Assembly: GCA_002366545.1 (NCBI GenBank)
Contig: DFBH01000056.1
Span: 622 to 39,024, forward strand
From: Candidatus Oleimmundimicrobium americanum
Lineage (GTDB): Bacteria > Actinomycetota > Aquicultoria > UBA3085 > Oleimmundimicrobiaceae
DNA: 38,403 nt
Reading direction: 5' to 3'
This document shows positions 16,666 through 25,325 of the stretch, piece by piece. Every line of letters starts with the position of its first letter. The first letter of the stretch is position 1. The translations under genes were made by a program, and so were the position numbers. The notes beneath the pieces were generated by a model. That model worked only from the letters and a program-made list of their open reading frames with translations. It searched no databases and was not told the DNA's origin.

Positions 16666-18427
16666 ACTGTTCACCCCTTACGTTAGAGGTTTTAAATTGA
16701 GATGTTATGTCCTTAAACAAATCTTTTAATTTCCCAATTTCCTCTTCCTTTAAAAATTTCGCCCTAGATATTCTCTCTCTTATGGGAGCATCCAAAATGT
16801 TTTTGATAGGCACACCTTTCTCCACAGCCTCCAAGGCCATCTCGTGAAAGTGCATTACATCCTTAAGCATCAAGAACTGTTTCTCTAAAGAAGTAAATGT
16901 GTCGACCTCATGAAAGGCATTTTGCTGCAAAAAGTCCTCTCTTATGGACCTTGCCGTTTCCATTAATATTCTCTCGTTTACGGAGAGTGCTTCAATGCCG
17001 ACAAGCCTTACTATCTCCTTTAACTCCGCCTCGCGCTGCAAAATGGCCATTGCGTCAGCTCGCAGTTTTTTAAATTCCGGATCGACTTTTTCGGTCCAAT
17101 ATTTTTCCGTCTCGTCCATGTAGAGAGAATAACTTCGAAGCCAGCTTATTGCGGGAAAATGTCTCTGATAAGCAAGCTGGTCCTCAAGCCCCCAAAATAC
17201 TTTAACCACCCTTAAGGTATTTTGAGTAACCGGCTCCGATAAATCTCCTCCCGGAGGGGAAACTGCCCCAACGACGGTTAATGTCCCTTCTCTTTCATCT
17301 TTGCCAAGACAAATAGTTTTACCCGCTCTTTCATAAAAAGCTGCCGCTCGAGAACCTAAATAAGCGGGATAACCTTCTTCACCGGGCATTTCTTCCAATC
17401 TTCCGGAAATCTCCCTTAAAGCTTCAGCCCAACGGGAAGTGGAATCTGCTTGAAGGGCAACGCTGTAACCCATATCTCTAAAATATTCTCCTATCGTCAC
17501 CCCGGTGTAAACTGACGCTTCCCTGGCGGCAACAGGCATGTTGGAGGTGTTGGCAATTAGCACGGTCCTTTTCATCAAAGGCTCGCCCGAATAAGGGTCT
17601 TTAAGCTCAGGAAACTCCATAAGAACATCGGTCATTTCATTGCCCCGTTCACCACAACCGATAAATATTATTATTTCGGCATTTGCCCACTTGGCAAGCT
17701 GATGCTGGATAACCGTTTTACCGCTCCCGAAAGGCCCGGGAACGCAAGCGGTTCCACCTTTAGCCACAGGGAAAAACGTATCGATAACACGCTGACCGCT
17801 TATAAGAGGCTCATCCGGCGGAATTTTTTCTTTATAAGGTCTACCACGACGGACCGGCCACTTTTGAAGCATTTTTACTTTATGTTCCCTTCCGTCTTCC
17901 TCCAAAACAGCAATTGGCTCTTCAACGGTAAACTCGCCCGCATAAATCTCTTTTATTTTACCCTTAACTTTTGGGGGAACCATTATTTTATGCTCGATAA
18001 TCACCGTCTCTTGAACCGTTCCCAAGATGTCGCCGGTCGAAACTTCATCCCCAACCTTGGCTGTGGGCTTAAACTCCCACTTTTTCTCCCTGTTCAACCC
18101 CGACACCTCAACGCCGCGCGTAATGAAGTCCCCTACTTTATCTCTTATCACATTCAATGGCCTCTGCACTCCGTCATAAATCGACGCAAGTAAACCAGGT
18201 CCAAGTTCAACACTAAGAGCCTCTCCTGTGAAAAACACGGGGTCGCCGGGACCAAGCCCGGTGGTTTCCTCGTATACTTGAACAGAAGCAGTTTCTCCCC
18301 TAATTTCGATGACTTCTCCCATTAAACGATCTTTACCAACCCTAACCAGATCGTACATCTTTGCATTCGTTAGACCCTCAGCGACCACCAAAGGGCCCGA
18401 TACCTTGCTAATTGTGCCCTGTTCCAT
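16658..18427 (-). CDS. atpA: V/A-type ATPase catalytic subunit A
   Basis: The catalytic nucleotide-binding subunit. The P-loop GPFGSGKT is at 231-238, and GCGERGNEM follows with the catalytic glutamate of the GER loop. The long non-homologous insertion typical of V/A-type A subunits lies at about 110-200 (HKIMVPPKVKGKIKEI), which separates it from F-type beta. The motif PPGGDLSEPVT is present. The length of 589 aa is typical. The gene overlaps the atpF stop by 1 bp (TAATG). It assembles with B, D, F, C, E/H and the K/I membrane part. Confidence 0.97.
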   Translation of the reverse strand: MEQGTISKVSGPLVVAEGLTNAKMYDLVRVGKDRLMGEVIEIRGETASVQVYEETTGLGPGDPVFFTGEALSVELGPGLLASIYDGVQRPLNVIRDKVGDFITRGVEVSGLNREKKWEFKPTAKVGDEVSTGDILGTVQETVIIEHKIMVPPKVKGKIKEIYAGEFTVEEPIAVLEEDGREHKVKMLQKWPVRRGRPYKEKIPPDEPLISGQRVIDTFFPVAKGGTACVPGPFGSGKTVIQHQLAKWANAEIIIFIGCGERGNEMTDVLMEFPELKDPYSGEPLMKRTVLIANTSNMPVAAREASVYTGVTIGEYFRDMGYSVALQADSTSRWAEALREISGRLEEMPGEEGYPAYLGSRAAAFYERAGKTICLGKDEREGTLTVVGAVSPPGGDLSEPVTQNTLRVVKVFWGLEDQLAYQRHFPAISWLRSYSLYMDETEKYWTEKVDPEFKKLRADAMAILQREAELKEIVRLVGIEALSVNERILMETARSIREDFLQQNAFHEVDTFTSLEKQFLMLKDVMHFHEMALEAVEKGVPIKNILDAPIRERISRAKFLKEEEIGKLKDLFKDITSQFKTSNVRGEQYA

Positions 18428-18753
18428 TAGCTCTTCCCTTCTTCACTTAAAATGTCCATGCCTACCGCTTTTTCGACAATTTTTTTCATCCGCTGGAATC
18501 CCAAATTTTTGCCTCCTTTAGCAGGAGGAATAATCAGCACCGCGGGAGTAAACCTCTCAGCAAGCTCGGCAATTAAGTCATCTATCTCCCGATAAACTTC
18601 CTCCGTTGCTACAATCACAGTGTAATCCTTTTCTTTAATTTTAAGCCAAACCTCTCGAGCTTCACGGAGCTCAACAACGGGATAAGAATCAAAACCCAAT
18701 GCCTGAAACCCTAAAACCGAAGTTTTATCGCCTATTAGCGCCACTTTAGACAT
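18427..18753 (-). CDS. atpF: V/A-type ATPase subunit F (rotor, small)
   Basis: A small rotor subunit that binds D and affects coupling. It begins MSKVALIGDKTSVLGFQALGF, the family opening, and ends with a helical GKNLGFQRMKKIVEKAVG region. ATG at 18751-18753 overlaps the atpC stop by 8 bp; an in-frame GTG at 18762 would add three residues, but both starts have weak ribosome sites (AAAGAG). Length is 108 aa, near the usual 100-110. Confidence 0.92.
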   Translation of the reverse strand: MSKVALIGDKTSVLGFQALGFDSYPVVELREAREVWLKIKEKDYTVIVATEEVYREIDDLIAELAERFTPAVLIIPPAKGGKNLGFQRMKKIVEKAVGMDILSEEGKS

Positions 18754-19756
18754 ATTGAACACGAACTCTTTCTTTGATGGTTTGAGCAGAAAGCCCGCTA
18801 AGCTTACCGATTAAAATAATCCTTAAGGTCTTGACCTCATTTTCTTTCGCCATTATGTAGCTTATCAACGGCTCCAACCCAACCGGTATATATTTTGCTA
18901 TCTTGATATAACGAACGAGAAAATCATCTTCTTTTCTGTCAAAGATATCGAGGTCAAACTTCTGTCCCTCTACACTATCCCGAACCATCATTGCGTAAGG
19001 AGTTTCCTTTAACTCCTTCACGAAAATATCCAAAGACTCAGGATAAAGTAAGATCAGCTTCTCTTTTGAAACAAAACCTCTTTCTAAAAGAGCATCTTCG
19101 ACAAATTCCTGCTCCTTGTTCAAGTTTTTTGCTCTCATAAAAACCTTTAAGTTCACTATATCGATAGAACTCCTGACATAGTCGATAAAAAACTTGTTCT
19201 TTTGTTTCTTTGCAATCATATAAAGAAGTTCGTACAAAGCCTTGTCCAAAATTATATCTATCTGTTGAGAATCTTTGCTTTCTTCAAACCTGCTCATGGC
19301 TTCTTCCAAAGCAGACCTATAAGGCTCAACTATCCCTTCGAGTTCACCCTCTTTAATGCCCTTCTTGATACTCTCCGGTTCCAACGTCCCGAGCTCGGAC
19401 CATATTTGTTCGCCGGTTTTTTCTCCGTATTTCGCCTTAAGCAAAACTTTTAAGTTGTGAAAGTCATAGCGAGATATAAAATAGAACAATATCTGCTTTT
19501 CAGGATATATCTCCTCTAAAAATTCATAAAGAACAGTTAGGTAATCACCCAGAGATTTTTCAACATCCTCGGGAGTTACAGCTTCCTGAAAAAAGCTACC
19601 GTAGTCCGTTTCGGCAAGGATGCGCTTTTGGTCCCCAAAATCTCCGGCATTGACCAATCGTTCTAACCGATTCGTCCCCAGCATTTTTGTCTCACGAACT
19701 TTAATTCTACCTACAGCATATCCGTACTTTAGCGGATCTTTAAGCGCATTTAACAA
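18746..19756 (-). CDS. atpC: V/A-type ATPase subunit C (d-like rotor cap)
   Basis: The funnel-shaped subunit that joins the central stalk to the K ring. It is helical throughout, 336 aa, with repeated family patterns (YGYAVGRIKVRETKML near the N terminus, YFISRYDFHNLKVLLKAKYG, IDIVNLKVFMRAK, and a C-terminal KENEVKTLRIILIGKL). The start is TTG (19754-19756) with GGAG 11 bp upstream, and no better start fits the N-terminal family sequence. It begins 16 bp after atpE. Confidence 0.92.
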   Translation of the reverse strand: MLNALKDPLKYGYAVGRIKVRETKMLGTNRLERLVNAGDFGDQKRILAETDYGSFFQEAVTPEDVEKSLGDYLTVLYEFLEEIYPEKQILFYFISRYDFHNLKVLLKAKYGEKTGEQIWSELGTLEPESIKKGIKEGELEGIVEPYRSALEEAMSRFEESKDSQQIDIILDKALYELLYMIAKKQKNKFFIDYVRSSIDIVNLKVFMRAKNLNKEQEFVEDALLERGFVSKEKLILLYPESLDIFVKELKETPYAMMVRDSVEGQKFDLDIFDRKEDDFLVRYIKIAKYIPVGLEPLISYIMAKENEVKTLRIILIGKLSGLSAQTIKERVRVQYV

Positions 19757-19772
19757 ATTGACCCATCACTCC

Positions 19773-20372
19773 TCAAACACCAAGCAGGCTCTCAGCAATT
19801 TTTGGCTCCAAATCCTCTCTAACTGCCTCGGCTAAAACGGAAAAAGAGTTATTAAACTCAACCTTACCCTTTTTTAGGATAAAACCTCCTTCAATCTCCC
19901 TCTTCTCATCAGAGAACCTGAGCTCACCTTTTCTACCCTGGCTTTTCAATGCCTTATTTATCTCTTTGAGAAACTCGTTGTTGATCCTTTTTCTATCATC
20001 GGAAGAAACAATTAACTCTTCACTGTTTTCAATTCCGACCTTGAGAAGCATTTTCTTTATTAAATCGCTATACTCGTCGTCCGTAAGAGATTTGAGCCTC
20101 TTAAGAGCCTTATCGAAGACAGTGTTTATAACAGCCCTTTTTTGGGCAAGCACCATGTTTTTCGCTTCCAGCCTGGCAAGAGAAAGAATTCGCTTTTTTT
20201 CCTTTTTTGCTTCGGCCTCCGTTTCGGCAAGAATATTACCTTTTAGGGATTTCGCTTTTTTTCTCGCTTCATCCACTACTTGATCGGCCTCAACTCTCGC
20301 CTCACCCTTTATTTCATCAGCCTTCTTCTTTGCATCATCAATTATTCTGTTAATTATATTCTCAAGTGCCAT
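19773..20372 (-). CDS. atpE: V/A-type ATPase subunit E (peripheral stalk)
   Basis: A stator subunit of 199 aa. The N-terminal half (about 1-95) is a long Ala/Glu/Lys-rich helix that forms a coiled coil with the small G/H subunit. The C-terminal half is the globular domain that binds the top of the A3B3 head, with the family stretch EIEGGFILKKGKVEFNNSF followed by a short helix. It lies between atpK (29-bp gap) and atpC. Its helix phasing matches the atpH product encoded first in the operon. Confidence 0.9.
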   Translation of the reverse strand: MALENIINRIIDDAKKKADEIKGEARVEADQVVDEARKKAKSLKGNILAETEAEAKKEKKRILSLARLEAKNMVLAQKRAVINTVFDKALKRLKSLTDDEYSDLIKKMLLKVGIENSEELIVSSDDRKRINNEFLKEINKALKSQGRKGELRFSDEKREIEGGFILKKGKVEFNNSFSVLAEAVREDLEPKIAESLLGV

Positions 20373-20401
20373 TTAACACACCCTATTCAAAAATCAAACA
20401 A

Positions 20402-20896
20402 TTATCCAGCCTGTGCTGCCATGATTAAAAAGAGAGAAACAACAAGAGATAAAACAGCATAGGTCTCTACCAACGCTGAGAGAATCATTCCTTGGCCAGC
20501 CGTTTCTCCTCGTTTGGCGACCATAGCCACACCGGCCGTTGAAACAACTCCCTGATATATGCCGGAAATTAAACACATTATCATCACAGGCAAGCAACCC
20601 AAAAAGATTCTCATGCCTTGAGCAAGAACAATGCTTTTGCCGTCGCCTCCGAGAAGACCAAAAAATACAACTACTAAAAGGCCTGTAATAAAACCATAAA
20701 TACCTTGAGTGCCCGGAAGAATAGATAAAACCAAAAGCCCACCAAACTTATCAGGATCCTCAGCAAGTACCCCGGCCGACATTTTAGCGGCAGATGTTAT
20801 ACCAATACAGGAACCAATACCACCAAATATTACCGATAAACTTGCTGCTAAAACAGTCCACTGATAGCCGTTAAGCCATAGAAAAGTTTCATTCAT
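20402..20896 (-). CDS. atpK: V/A-type ATPase membrane rotor subunit K (double hairpin, Na+-type site)
   Basis: A 164-aa proteolipid with four membrane helices in two hairpins, as in the 16-kDa NtpK type. The ion site is complete by comparison with E. hirae NtpK: Leu60, Thr63 and Gln64 in LPGTQGIYGF (helix 2), Gln115 in GIYQG (helix 3) and Glu144 in ALVETYAVL (helix 4), equivalent to Leu61, Thr64, Gln65, Gln110 and Glu139. These residues bind Na+ there, so Na+ coupling is predicted. Only one Glu per double hairpin is present. GGGAGG lies 10 bp before the ATG. Confidence 0.94.
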   Translation of the reverse strand: MNETFLWLNGYQWTVLAASLSVIFGGIGSCIGITSAAKMSAGVLAEDPDKFGGLLVLSILPGTQGIYGFITGLLVVVFFGLLGGDGKSIVLAQGMRIFLGCLPVMIMCLISGIYQGVVSTAGVAMVAKRGETAGQGMILSALVETYAVLSLVVSLFLIMAAQAG

Positions 20897-20914
20897 ATGT
20901 TTATTACCTCCCTT

Positions 20915-22939
20915 CTACCTGGAATTATCTTCTGGCCGGACCTTTCTTGCCAGTTCCGGCTCTTTAAAAACCAGATCCTTTGCTTCGATGGCAAAGGGCT
21001 GGAATGAATGCCCGCCACCTTCGAAGAATTTGCCAAAAAACTCAACGTATTGCAATCTTGCAGGATGGACAAAAGCGCTTATCAGGTTGATAACCAAATT
21101 AAAGAGGTGTCCCACCACGAGAATTATAGCCATAACGATGAACCCAACGAAGGGAATCATGTCTTTGGCAATTCCGCCTATAATATTTATCCCCCAACCA
21201 ATAAGAAAAGTCGCCATGCCCAAAGCCATCAAACGCGAGTAAGATATGGTGTCTCCAATAAAAGAGGTCATGCCATAAAGACCGTATACACCATTGCCGA
21301 TTCTTCCAAAAATACTCTTGGCGCTCGGTTCAGTAAACCAAACTATTAAAATCGCGCCAACAATCGCCATCCACTTCCCCGCGGAAGATAAAGCTTGCGG
21401 TAAAACTCCTCCCGCGAGCATCTGCACGATGAGAATTACAATCCCCGGTAAAAACACAAGCTTTGAACCTTCTTTAAATATCCCCTCAATCCATCTGCCC
21501 TTTCTGAAATTATCGTACATCTCAAGAACAATACCAAAGAGCAAATGAATAAAACCAAAAATAAAGCAAAATATCAGAAAGGCAACAGGGTCCTTTAGAG
21601 GCTCCAGAACTATCATTTTCCTTAAAATCGACGGCAAGGATTTGGTCTCTATGGTAAACCAACTCCCGGTAAGTGCTCCGGCAACCATAGATGCTATTCC
21701 CCCATAGACAAACAACAGCAGGAATCCCTTTATGGTTTCACTAACCTGCAATTTCTTCCTCAACCAGAGAGAGGCCAGGGTTAAAACCAGACCATAACCA
21801 ACATCGCCGATGCATATTCCGAAAAATACTACAAAAAATGGTGCAAGATAAGGTGTTGGATCTAACTCCTTGTAACGAGGGAACCCGTAAAGCTTTGTCA
21901 CTATTTCAAACGGAGTAAACCATTTGTTGTTCTTAAGCGTCACCGGAGGATTTTCATCTTCTTTGGGTTCTGTAAAAGTTAAATCAATCTCATCTGTAAA
22001 CTTGGATATCTCATTTTCAAGAGAAGATACATCTTCCTCATGAATCCATCCCTCCAACATAAAAGCTTTGTCGGTCTTTGCAAAATTGAGTTGAACCTTG
22101 ACCCTGTTCTTTACGTTCTCTAAATAATCCCTAAGAACAATCAGATCCGACTTTAAGGACATCATATCCTTTACCCTTTTAATAATGGTCTCTTTTTCTT
22201 CCCGAAGTTTACCGATCTGCTCGGCAATTTCAGCTGCTTCTTCCTCCGGGGCATCATCCAAATTTTCAAATGAAGTGACCTGAAACCCATACTTATTTAA
22301 AATCTGGCTAACTTCATCCGAACGATCTTTTAGATAAATACCGAGAACGTATACATACTGAAAATCTTTACTAATCATTTCTAAGACGGATTCAGGCACA
22401 GTTTCTTCAAGTTCGACCTGAAGTTTATTGAAGTTTAGAGAAGCAACCTGACCAATTAAAAAAACTGCCCTCTTGGTCTCACCGATATCCATGAATTTAA
22501 TATCGAGAGGCATCCAGGGCTTAAGCTCATTACGAGTGGCTTCTAATTTATTAAGTCCGGTTTCTATAACATTTAACCTACCCTCAAAGCTTTCACACTC
22601 CTCGTAAATTTTCTCCAAATTCACCTTGTCTTGGATGTTTTCAAACTTAGAGGGCTCTACTTCAGTTTTCTCTCCCATAAGACCCGAAAGAAATCCCTTC
22701 TTTTTCTCCGCAAAATCAGCCAAAAAATCGAGGGTAAAATTAACTTTAGAAAGCATCAAATCTATCTCTTTTGAATCAGGCTCAAATTCTTTTAAAACTT
22801 CTTCTAATTCGGTTTCCGATAATTCTTTCTTAAGGTTGGCAATGTGGAGCAAACCATTTTTTTGTAAGACTTTTACCAAGGTCTCTCTCATCGAATCGTG
22901 GGCTATCAAATAAACCTTTTTAACCTTGACCACAGCCAT
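20915..22939 (-). CDS. atpI: V/A-type ATPase stator membrane subunit I (a-like)
   Basis: A 674-aa protein whose N-terminal half (about 1-340) is cytosolic and coiled-coil rich, binding the peripheral stalks. The C-terminal half has about eight membrane helices that form the ion half-channels. Arg569 in ISYSRLMALG and Arg628 in HPARLQYVEF occupy the places of NtpI Arg573 and Arg629 of E. hirae, the residues facing the rotor glutamate. It starts one base inside the stop of the H subunit gene (TAATG) and is followed 18 bp later by atpK. Confidence 0.95.
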   Translation of the reverse strand: MAVVKVKKVYLIAHDSMRETLVKVLQKNGLLHIANLKKELSETELEEVLKEFEPDSKEIDLMLSKVNFTLDFLADFAEKKKGFLSGLMGEKTEVEPSKFENIQDKVNLEKIYEECESFEGRLNVIETGLNKLEATRNELKPWMPLDIKFMDIGETKRAVFLIGQVASLNFNKLQVELEETVPESVLEMISKDFQYVYVLGIYLKDRSDEVSQILNKYGFQVTSFENLDDAPEEEAAEIAEQIGKLREEKETIIKRVKDMMSLKSDLIVLRDYLENVKNRVKVQLNFAKTDKAFMLEGWIHEEDVSSLENEISKFTDEIDLTFTEPKEDENPPVTLKNNKWFTPFEIVTKLYGFPRYKELDPTPYLAPFFVVFFGICIGDVGYGLVLTLASLWLRKKLQVSETIKGFLLLFVYGGIASMVAGALTGSWFTIETKSLPSILRKMIVLEPLKDPVAFLIFCFIFGFIHLLFGIVLEMYDNFRKGRWIEGIFKEGSKLVFLPGIVILIVQMLAGGVLPQALSSAGKWMAIVGAILIVWFTEPSAKSIFGRIGNGVYGLYGMTSFIGDTISYSRLMALGMATFLIGWGINIIGGIAKDMIPFVGFIVMAIILVVGHLFNLVINLISAFVHPARLQYVEFFGKFFEGGGHSFQPFAIEAKDLVFKEPELARKVRPEDNSR

Positions 22940-23250
22940 TACTGAGCAATCAGCTCCTTTACAACAATCTCCACCGAAGAGTCAAATCCTGCTTTTGCTT
23001 TTTTAGAAATATCAGTTTTCTTTTTTTCAGCATCATTCTTAAGCTTTTCGGCTTCTTCCTTGCTCTCTTTCAACGCTTTTTCCCTTAATGCTTTGGATTC
23101 AACCTTTGCTTCCTCAAGAGCTTTTTTTAGAAGCTTCTCGCTTTCCTGCCTTGCCCGTTCTACCACCTTTTCTGATTCTTGTTCAGCTTCATCAATAATT
23201 TTCGCGGCTTCGATTTCGGCTTCTTTAATGGCTTTTAATCTCTCAGGCAC
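22939..23250 (-). CDS. atpH: V/A-type ATPase small stalk subunit H/G
   Basis: A 103-aa, almost entirely helical protein of Glu, Lys, Ala and Arg in heptad-like phase, the form of the AhaH/NtpF-type peripheral stalk subunit that pairs with E. It is the first gene of the operon. GTG at 23248-23250 has AAAGGTG 7 bp upstream. The stop overlaps the atpI start by one base. Sequence alone would be weak evidence because of low complexity; operon position makes the call. Confidence 0.85.
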   Translation of the reverse strand: MPERLKAIKEAEIEAAKIIDEAEQESEKVVERARQESEKLLKKALEEAKVESKALREKALKESKEEAEKLKNDAEKKKTDISKKAKAGFDSSVEIVVKELIAQ

Positions 23251-23309
23251 TTTCGCTCACCTTTCTTTAATTAGAAATGGAAGCTTTGTTCCCCTTCGTT
23301 TGCACATCT

Positions 23310-23361
23310 TTTATAAAAATACGCCTTTTTTTAATAAAATTCTACTTTTTTTAATAAAATT
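23310..23361. repeat. Two 17-bp direct repeats (period 20) in the ATPase leader, with a weak -10 box
   Basis: CTTTTTTTAATAAAATT occurs at 23325-23341 and again at 23345-23361. On the minus strand it lies 75-110 bp before atpH. A TATAAA box on the minus strand (23310-23315) with a poor -35 could be the operon promoter, and the A/T-rich repeats could act as upstream elements; this is inference. The T-rich run next to the tRNA-Leu 3' end may also stop that transcript. Confidence 0.4.
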
Positions 23362-23401
23362 TTAAAATTTGTGAAATAATTAGCATGTAGCTTAAAAAAA
23401 A

Positions 23402-23488
23402 TGGTGCCCGAGGTCGGAGTCGAACCGACACGCCCGTAAGGACAACGGATTTTAAGTCCGTTGCGTCTACCTGTTCCGCCACTCGGGC
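23402..23488 (-). tRNA. tRNA-Leu (UAA), CCA encoded
   Basis: An 87-nt class II tRNA on the minus strand. The acceptor strand GCCCGAG pairs with CTCGGGC and is followed by A and an encoded CCA. The anticodon loop CTTAAAA gives UAA. The long variable arm (GTCCTTACGGGC region) and GGTTCGACTCC T arm are as expected for Leu. Confidence 0.97.
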
Positions 23489-23509
23489 ACTTCCTTGTAA
23501 AGCGAGTTT

Positions 23510-23538
23510 AATATAGCAAAGCAGCCATTCTAATTCAA
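23510..23538 (-). promoter_or_regulatory. Promoter of tRNA-Leu
   Basis: On the minus strand TTGAAT (23533-23538) and TATATT (23510-23515) are separated by exactly 17 bp, and TGC precedes the -10 as an extended element. Transcription would start about 15 bp before the tRNA. This is the best promoter match in the window. Confidence 0.7.
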
Positions 23539-23567
23539 GAAAGAAATTCAGAGAAAAGAGTAAATTT

Positions 23568-23675
23568 GCAGATGGTTGATGCTTGCCCGCCTCTGGCGGG
23601 GCTGATAGCAGATGGCTTATGGAAAAAGAAGGGGAAAGTTCAGCCCCTGGCCCTCAGCTGTCAGCCTCCAGGGAA
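23568..23675. repeat. Mixed-orientation heptad arrays around a GC palindrome
   Basis: Heptads in one orientation (GCAGATG at 23568, GCTGATA at 23601, GCAGATG at 23608, GCTTATG at 23615) flank the palindrome CCCGCC-TCT-GGCGGG (23586-23600). Five heptads in the opposite orientation follow at 23641-23675 (CAGCCCC first, CAGGGAA last). The segment 23584-23607 is repeated, with 2 differences, inside the mazG 3' end at 28698-28721. Confidence 0.7.
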
Positions 23676-23793
23676 AAACATGGGTGGTATATAGGTTTTA
23701 AGAACTATGAGTAAAAAGCTAATGAAAAATGGAGAATGAAAATTTAAGAATTTAAGAATGTTTTATCCAAAGGATAATCCTGCGGATAAAATC

Positions 23794-23855
23794 TTTTTAT
23801 TTTTTAGTTTTTCTATCTCGTTTTACATTTTTCATTTTTAACTTTTAATTTACCG
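23794..23855. repeat. T-rich heptad array
   Basis: Units such as TTTTTAT, TTTTTAG and TTTTTCT (23794-23814) and TTTTACA, TTTTTCA, TTTTTAA (23821-23841) keep a strict 7-bp step with TTTTT opening each unit. An inverted repeat TTTTATCC/GGATAAAA (23761-23768 with 23784-23791) precedes it. Together with the array at 23568-23675 it fills most of the gene-free stretch 23489-23866, which shows no ORF I would support. Confidence 0.6.
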
Positions 23856-23866
23856 GCAAACCAATA

Positions 23867-24781
23867 TTAGCAATCCATCGAAAGAATCAATCCATCCAAA
23901 ATATCGCACTCGCTCACAATAATTTCCTCAAGAGCAAGATTCCTCATAACTTCCTTTAAAATAACGGCGCCCGCAATTATTATGTCCACCCGCCCGCTTT
24001 CAAGGCCGGCAATATTTTTTCGCTCGGTGAGGTTCTTGCTTAAAAGATAGTTTAAAATTTTCTTAATCTCCGAAAACGAAAGCTTTGAACCATGGATTCT
24101 TTCGGAATCATAAATTTCCATCCTTTGTGAAATTGCCGACAAAGTTGTTATCGTGCCGGCCAAACCCATACAAAAAAGGTCTTTTTTCTTCCCGATACTT
24201 TCAAAAGACTTCTTTCCGACAGAGCAGACGTAATCTTCAATTAAACGGATTTCGGATTCAAGCGGCGGATCGTGCTTTACAAACATCTCGGTTAAACGCA
24301 CGCTCCCGATATTTAAACTGAAAATTTCTTCAAGGCAACCGGGGGAGCCCAGAATAAGCTCCGTGCTACCTCCCCCTATGTCAATAACTAAAATCGATTG
24401 GTAGTCTTGTTGGTATCCGTAAGTAGCCCCGAGAAAAGAACATTCGGCTTCTTCTTTACCGGTCAATATCCCTACGTTTAAACCCACCTCTTTCTTCACT
24501 TTACCGATAAAAACCAAAGCATTTTTTGAATCACGCATGGCACTCGTTGCAGCCACCTTTATTTTTTCTGCACCATAATCTTCAACAATCTCTTTATACT
24601 CTTTTAAAACTAAAATGGTGCGCTCGATAGCCGAATCAGACAAAACCTGTTTTTTGTTTACCCCCTCGCCCAATCTTGTAATTTTAGTTCCGCGATAAAG
24701 AGTTTTGAGGCAACTTTCTCTTTTTTCAACCACCATCAGACGGACAGAGTTTGTTCCTATATCAATTGATGCCAACCTCAT
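23867..24781 (-). CDS. ppx: Ppx/GppA family exopolyphosphatase / pppGpp phosphatase
   Basis: Actin/Hsp70-fold phosphatase acting on polyphosphate and possibly pppGpp. The N terminus MRLASIDIGTNSVRLMVVE carries the first phosphate loop, and IDIGGGSTELILG is the second. I choose ATG at 24779-24781 because it gives the family N terminus, sits 4 bp after the DUF501 stop and has AAGGTG 5 bp upstream; the longer frame would add 36 residues overlapping DUF501. At 304 aa it is the short actinobacterial two-domain form without the HD-type C-terminal region of E. coli enzymes. Confidence 0.93.
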   Translation of the reverse strand: MRLASIDIGTNSVRLMVVEKRESCLKTLYRGTKITRLGEGVNKKQVLSDSAIERTILVLKEYKEIVEDYGAEKIKVAATSAMRDSKNALVFIGKVKKEVGLNVGILTGKEEAECSFLGATYGYQQDYQSILVIDIGGGSTELILGSPGCLEEIFSLNIGSVRLTEMFVKHDPPLESEIRLIEDYVCSVGKKSFESIGKKKDLFCMGLAGTITTLSAISQRMEIYDSERIHGSKLSFSEIKKILNYLLSKNLTERKNIAGLESGRVDIIIAGAVILKEVMRNLALEEIIVSECDILDGLILSMDC

Positions 24782-24785
24782 CGGT

Positions 24786-25316
24786 TCACCTTCCGCATTC
24801 ATCGCAGCCATCGACTTCTTCAATATAACTACCAACCAATTTACCCACCGGATTAAGGCCTGTTGCAAGATAGTGGGCAAAGTAAGCATGCAAACATTTT
24901 AAATTGTTTAAGTTGGAAATTCCGGCAATGCCCGTATCATCACATTTATCTTTTCGAAAACCCGGCAATTCGGCTCGTTTCCCGCGATAATCGTCGTGAG
25001 CTTCATTGAGTTCCAACCTGAAAGAACCATCTTCTTTAATCCTTGATTGAAGATGTTTTATTAAACCTTTCCCTTCGAGACGCGAAACTTCCTTAATTAA
25101 AAAGGGACAGGTCAGCCAAAAAATCGTGGGGAAAGGAGTGCCGTCTTCCAAAACGGGGGAACTCAAAATAACTTGAGGATACCCTTCACCACACCGCTTT
25201 AACACTTTTAACACACCGCGGGGATTTCGCCCAAGCTGTTTTTCTATTAATTTTACATCTACCCGACTAATCTTCATATTTTCAAAACTAAAAGAGGATA
25301 TAAAATTAGGAAACAT
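24786..25316 (-). CDS. DUF501 family protein
   Basis: Protein of unknown function, almost confined to Actinomycetota and found next to ftsB and ppx there. Seen: QLGRNPRGV near the N terminus, then DGTPFPTIFWLTCPFL, AHDDYRGKR, CLHAYFAHYLATGLNPVG and a C-terminal CDECGR. Several conserved Cys and His residues suggest metal binding, though none has been shown. ATG at 25316 lies 9 bp after the ftsB stop with AGAGG about 12 bp upstream. An internal ATG at 25277 starting KISRVDVKLIEKQ fits the family N terminus better, so the true start may be there. Confidence 0.9.
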   Translation of the reverse strand: MFPNFISSFSFENMKISRVDVKLIEKQLGRNPRGVLKVLKRCGEGYPQVILSSPVLEDGTPFPTIFWLTCPFLIKEVSRLEGKGLIKHLQSRIKEDGSFRLELNEAHDDYRGKRAELPGFRKDKCDDTGIAGISNLNNLKCLHAYFAHYLATGLNPVGKLVGSYIEEVDGCDECGR

Positions 25317-25325
25317 GAGTTTGGC

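Noticed and set aside
17702..18193. Plus-strand open frame of 163 codons
   Set aside because: It is wholly antisense to atpA, has no recognisable domain and lies within a conserved minus-strand gene.
24782..24889. Longer Ppx/GppA start adding 36 residues
   Set aside because: The extra segment overlaps DUF501 in another frame, is unlike the family N terminus, and a well-placed ribosome site serves the ATG at 24781.
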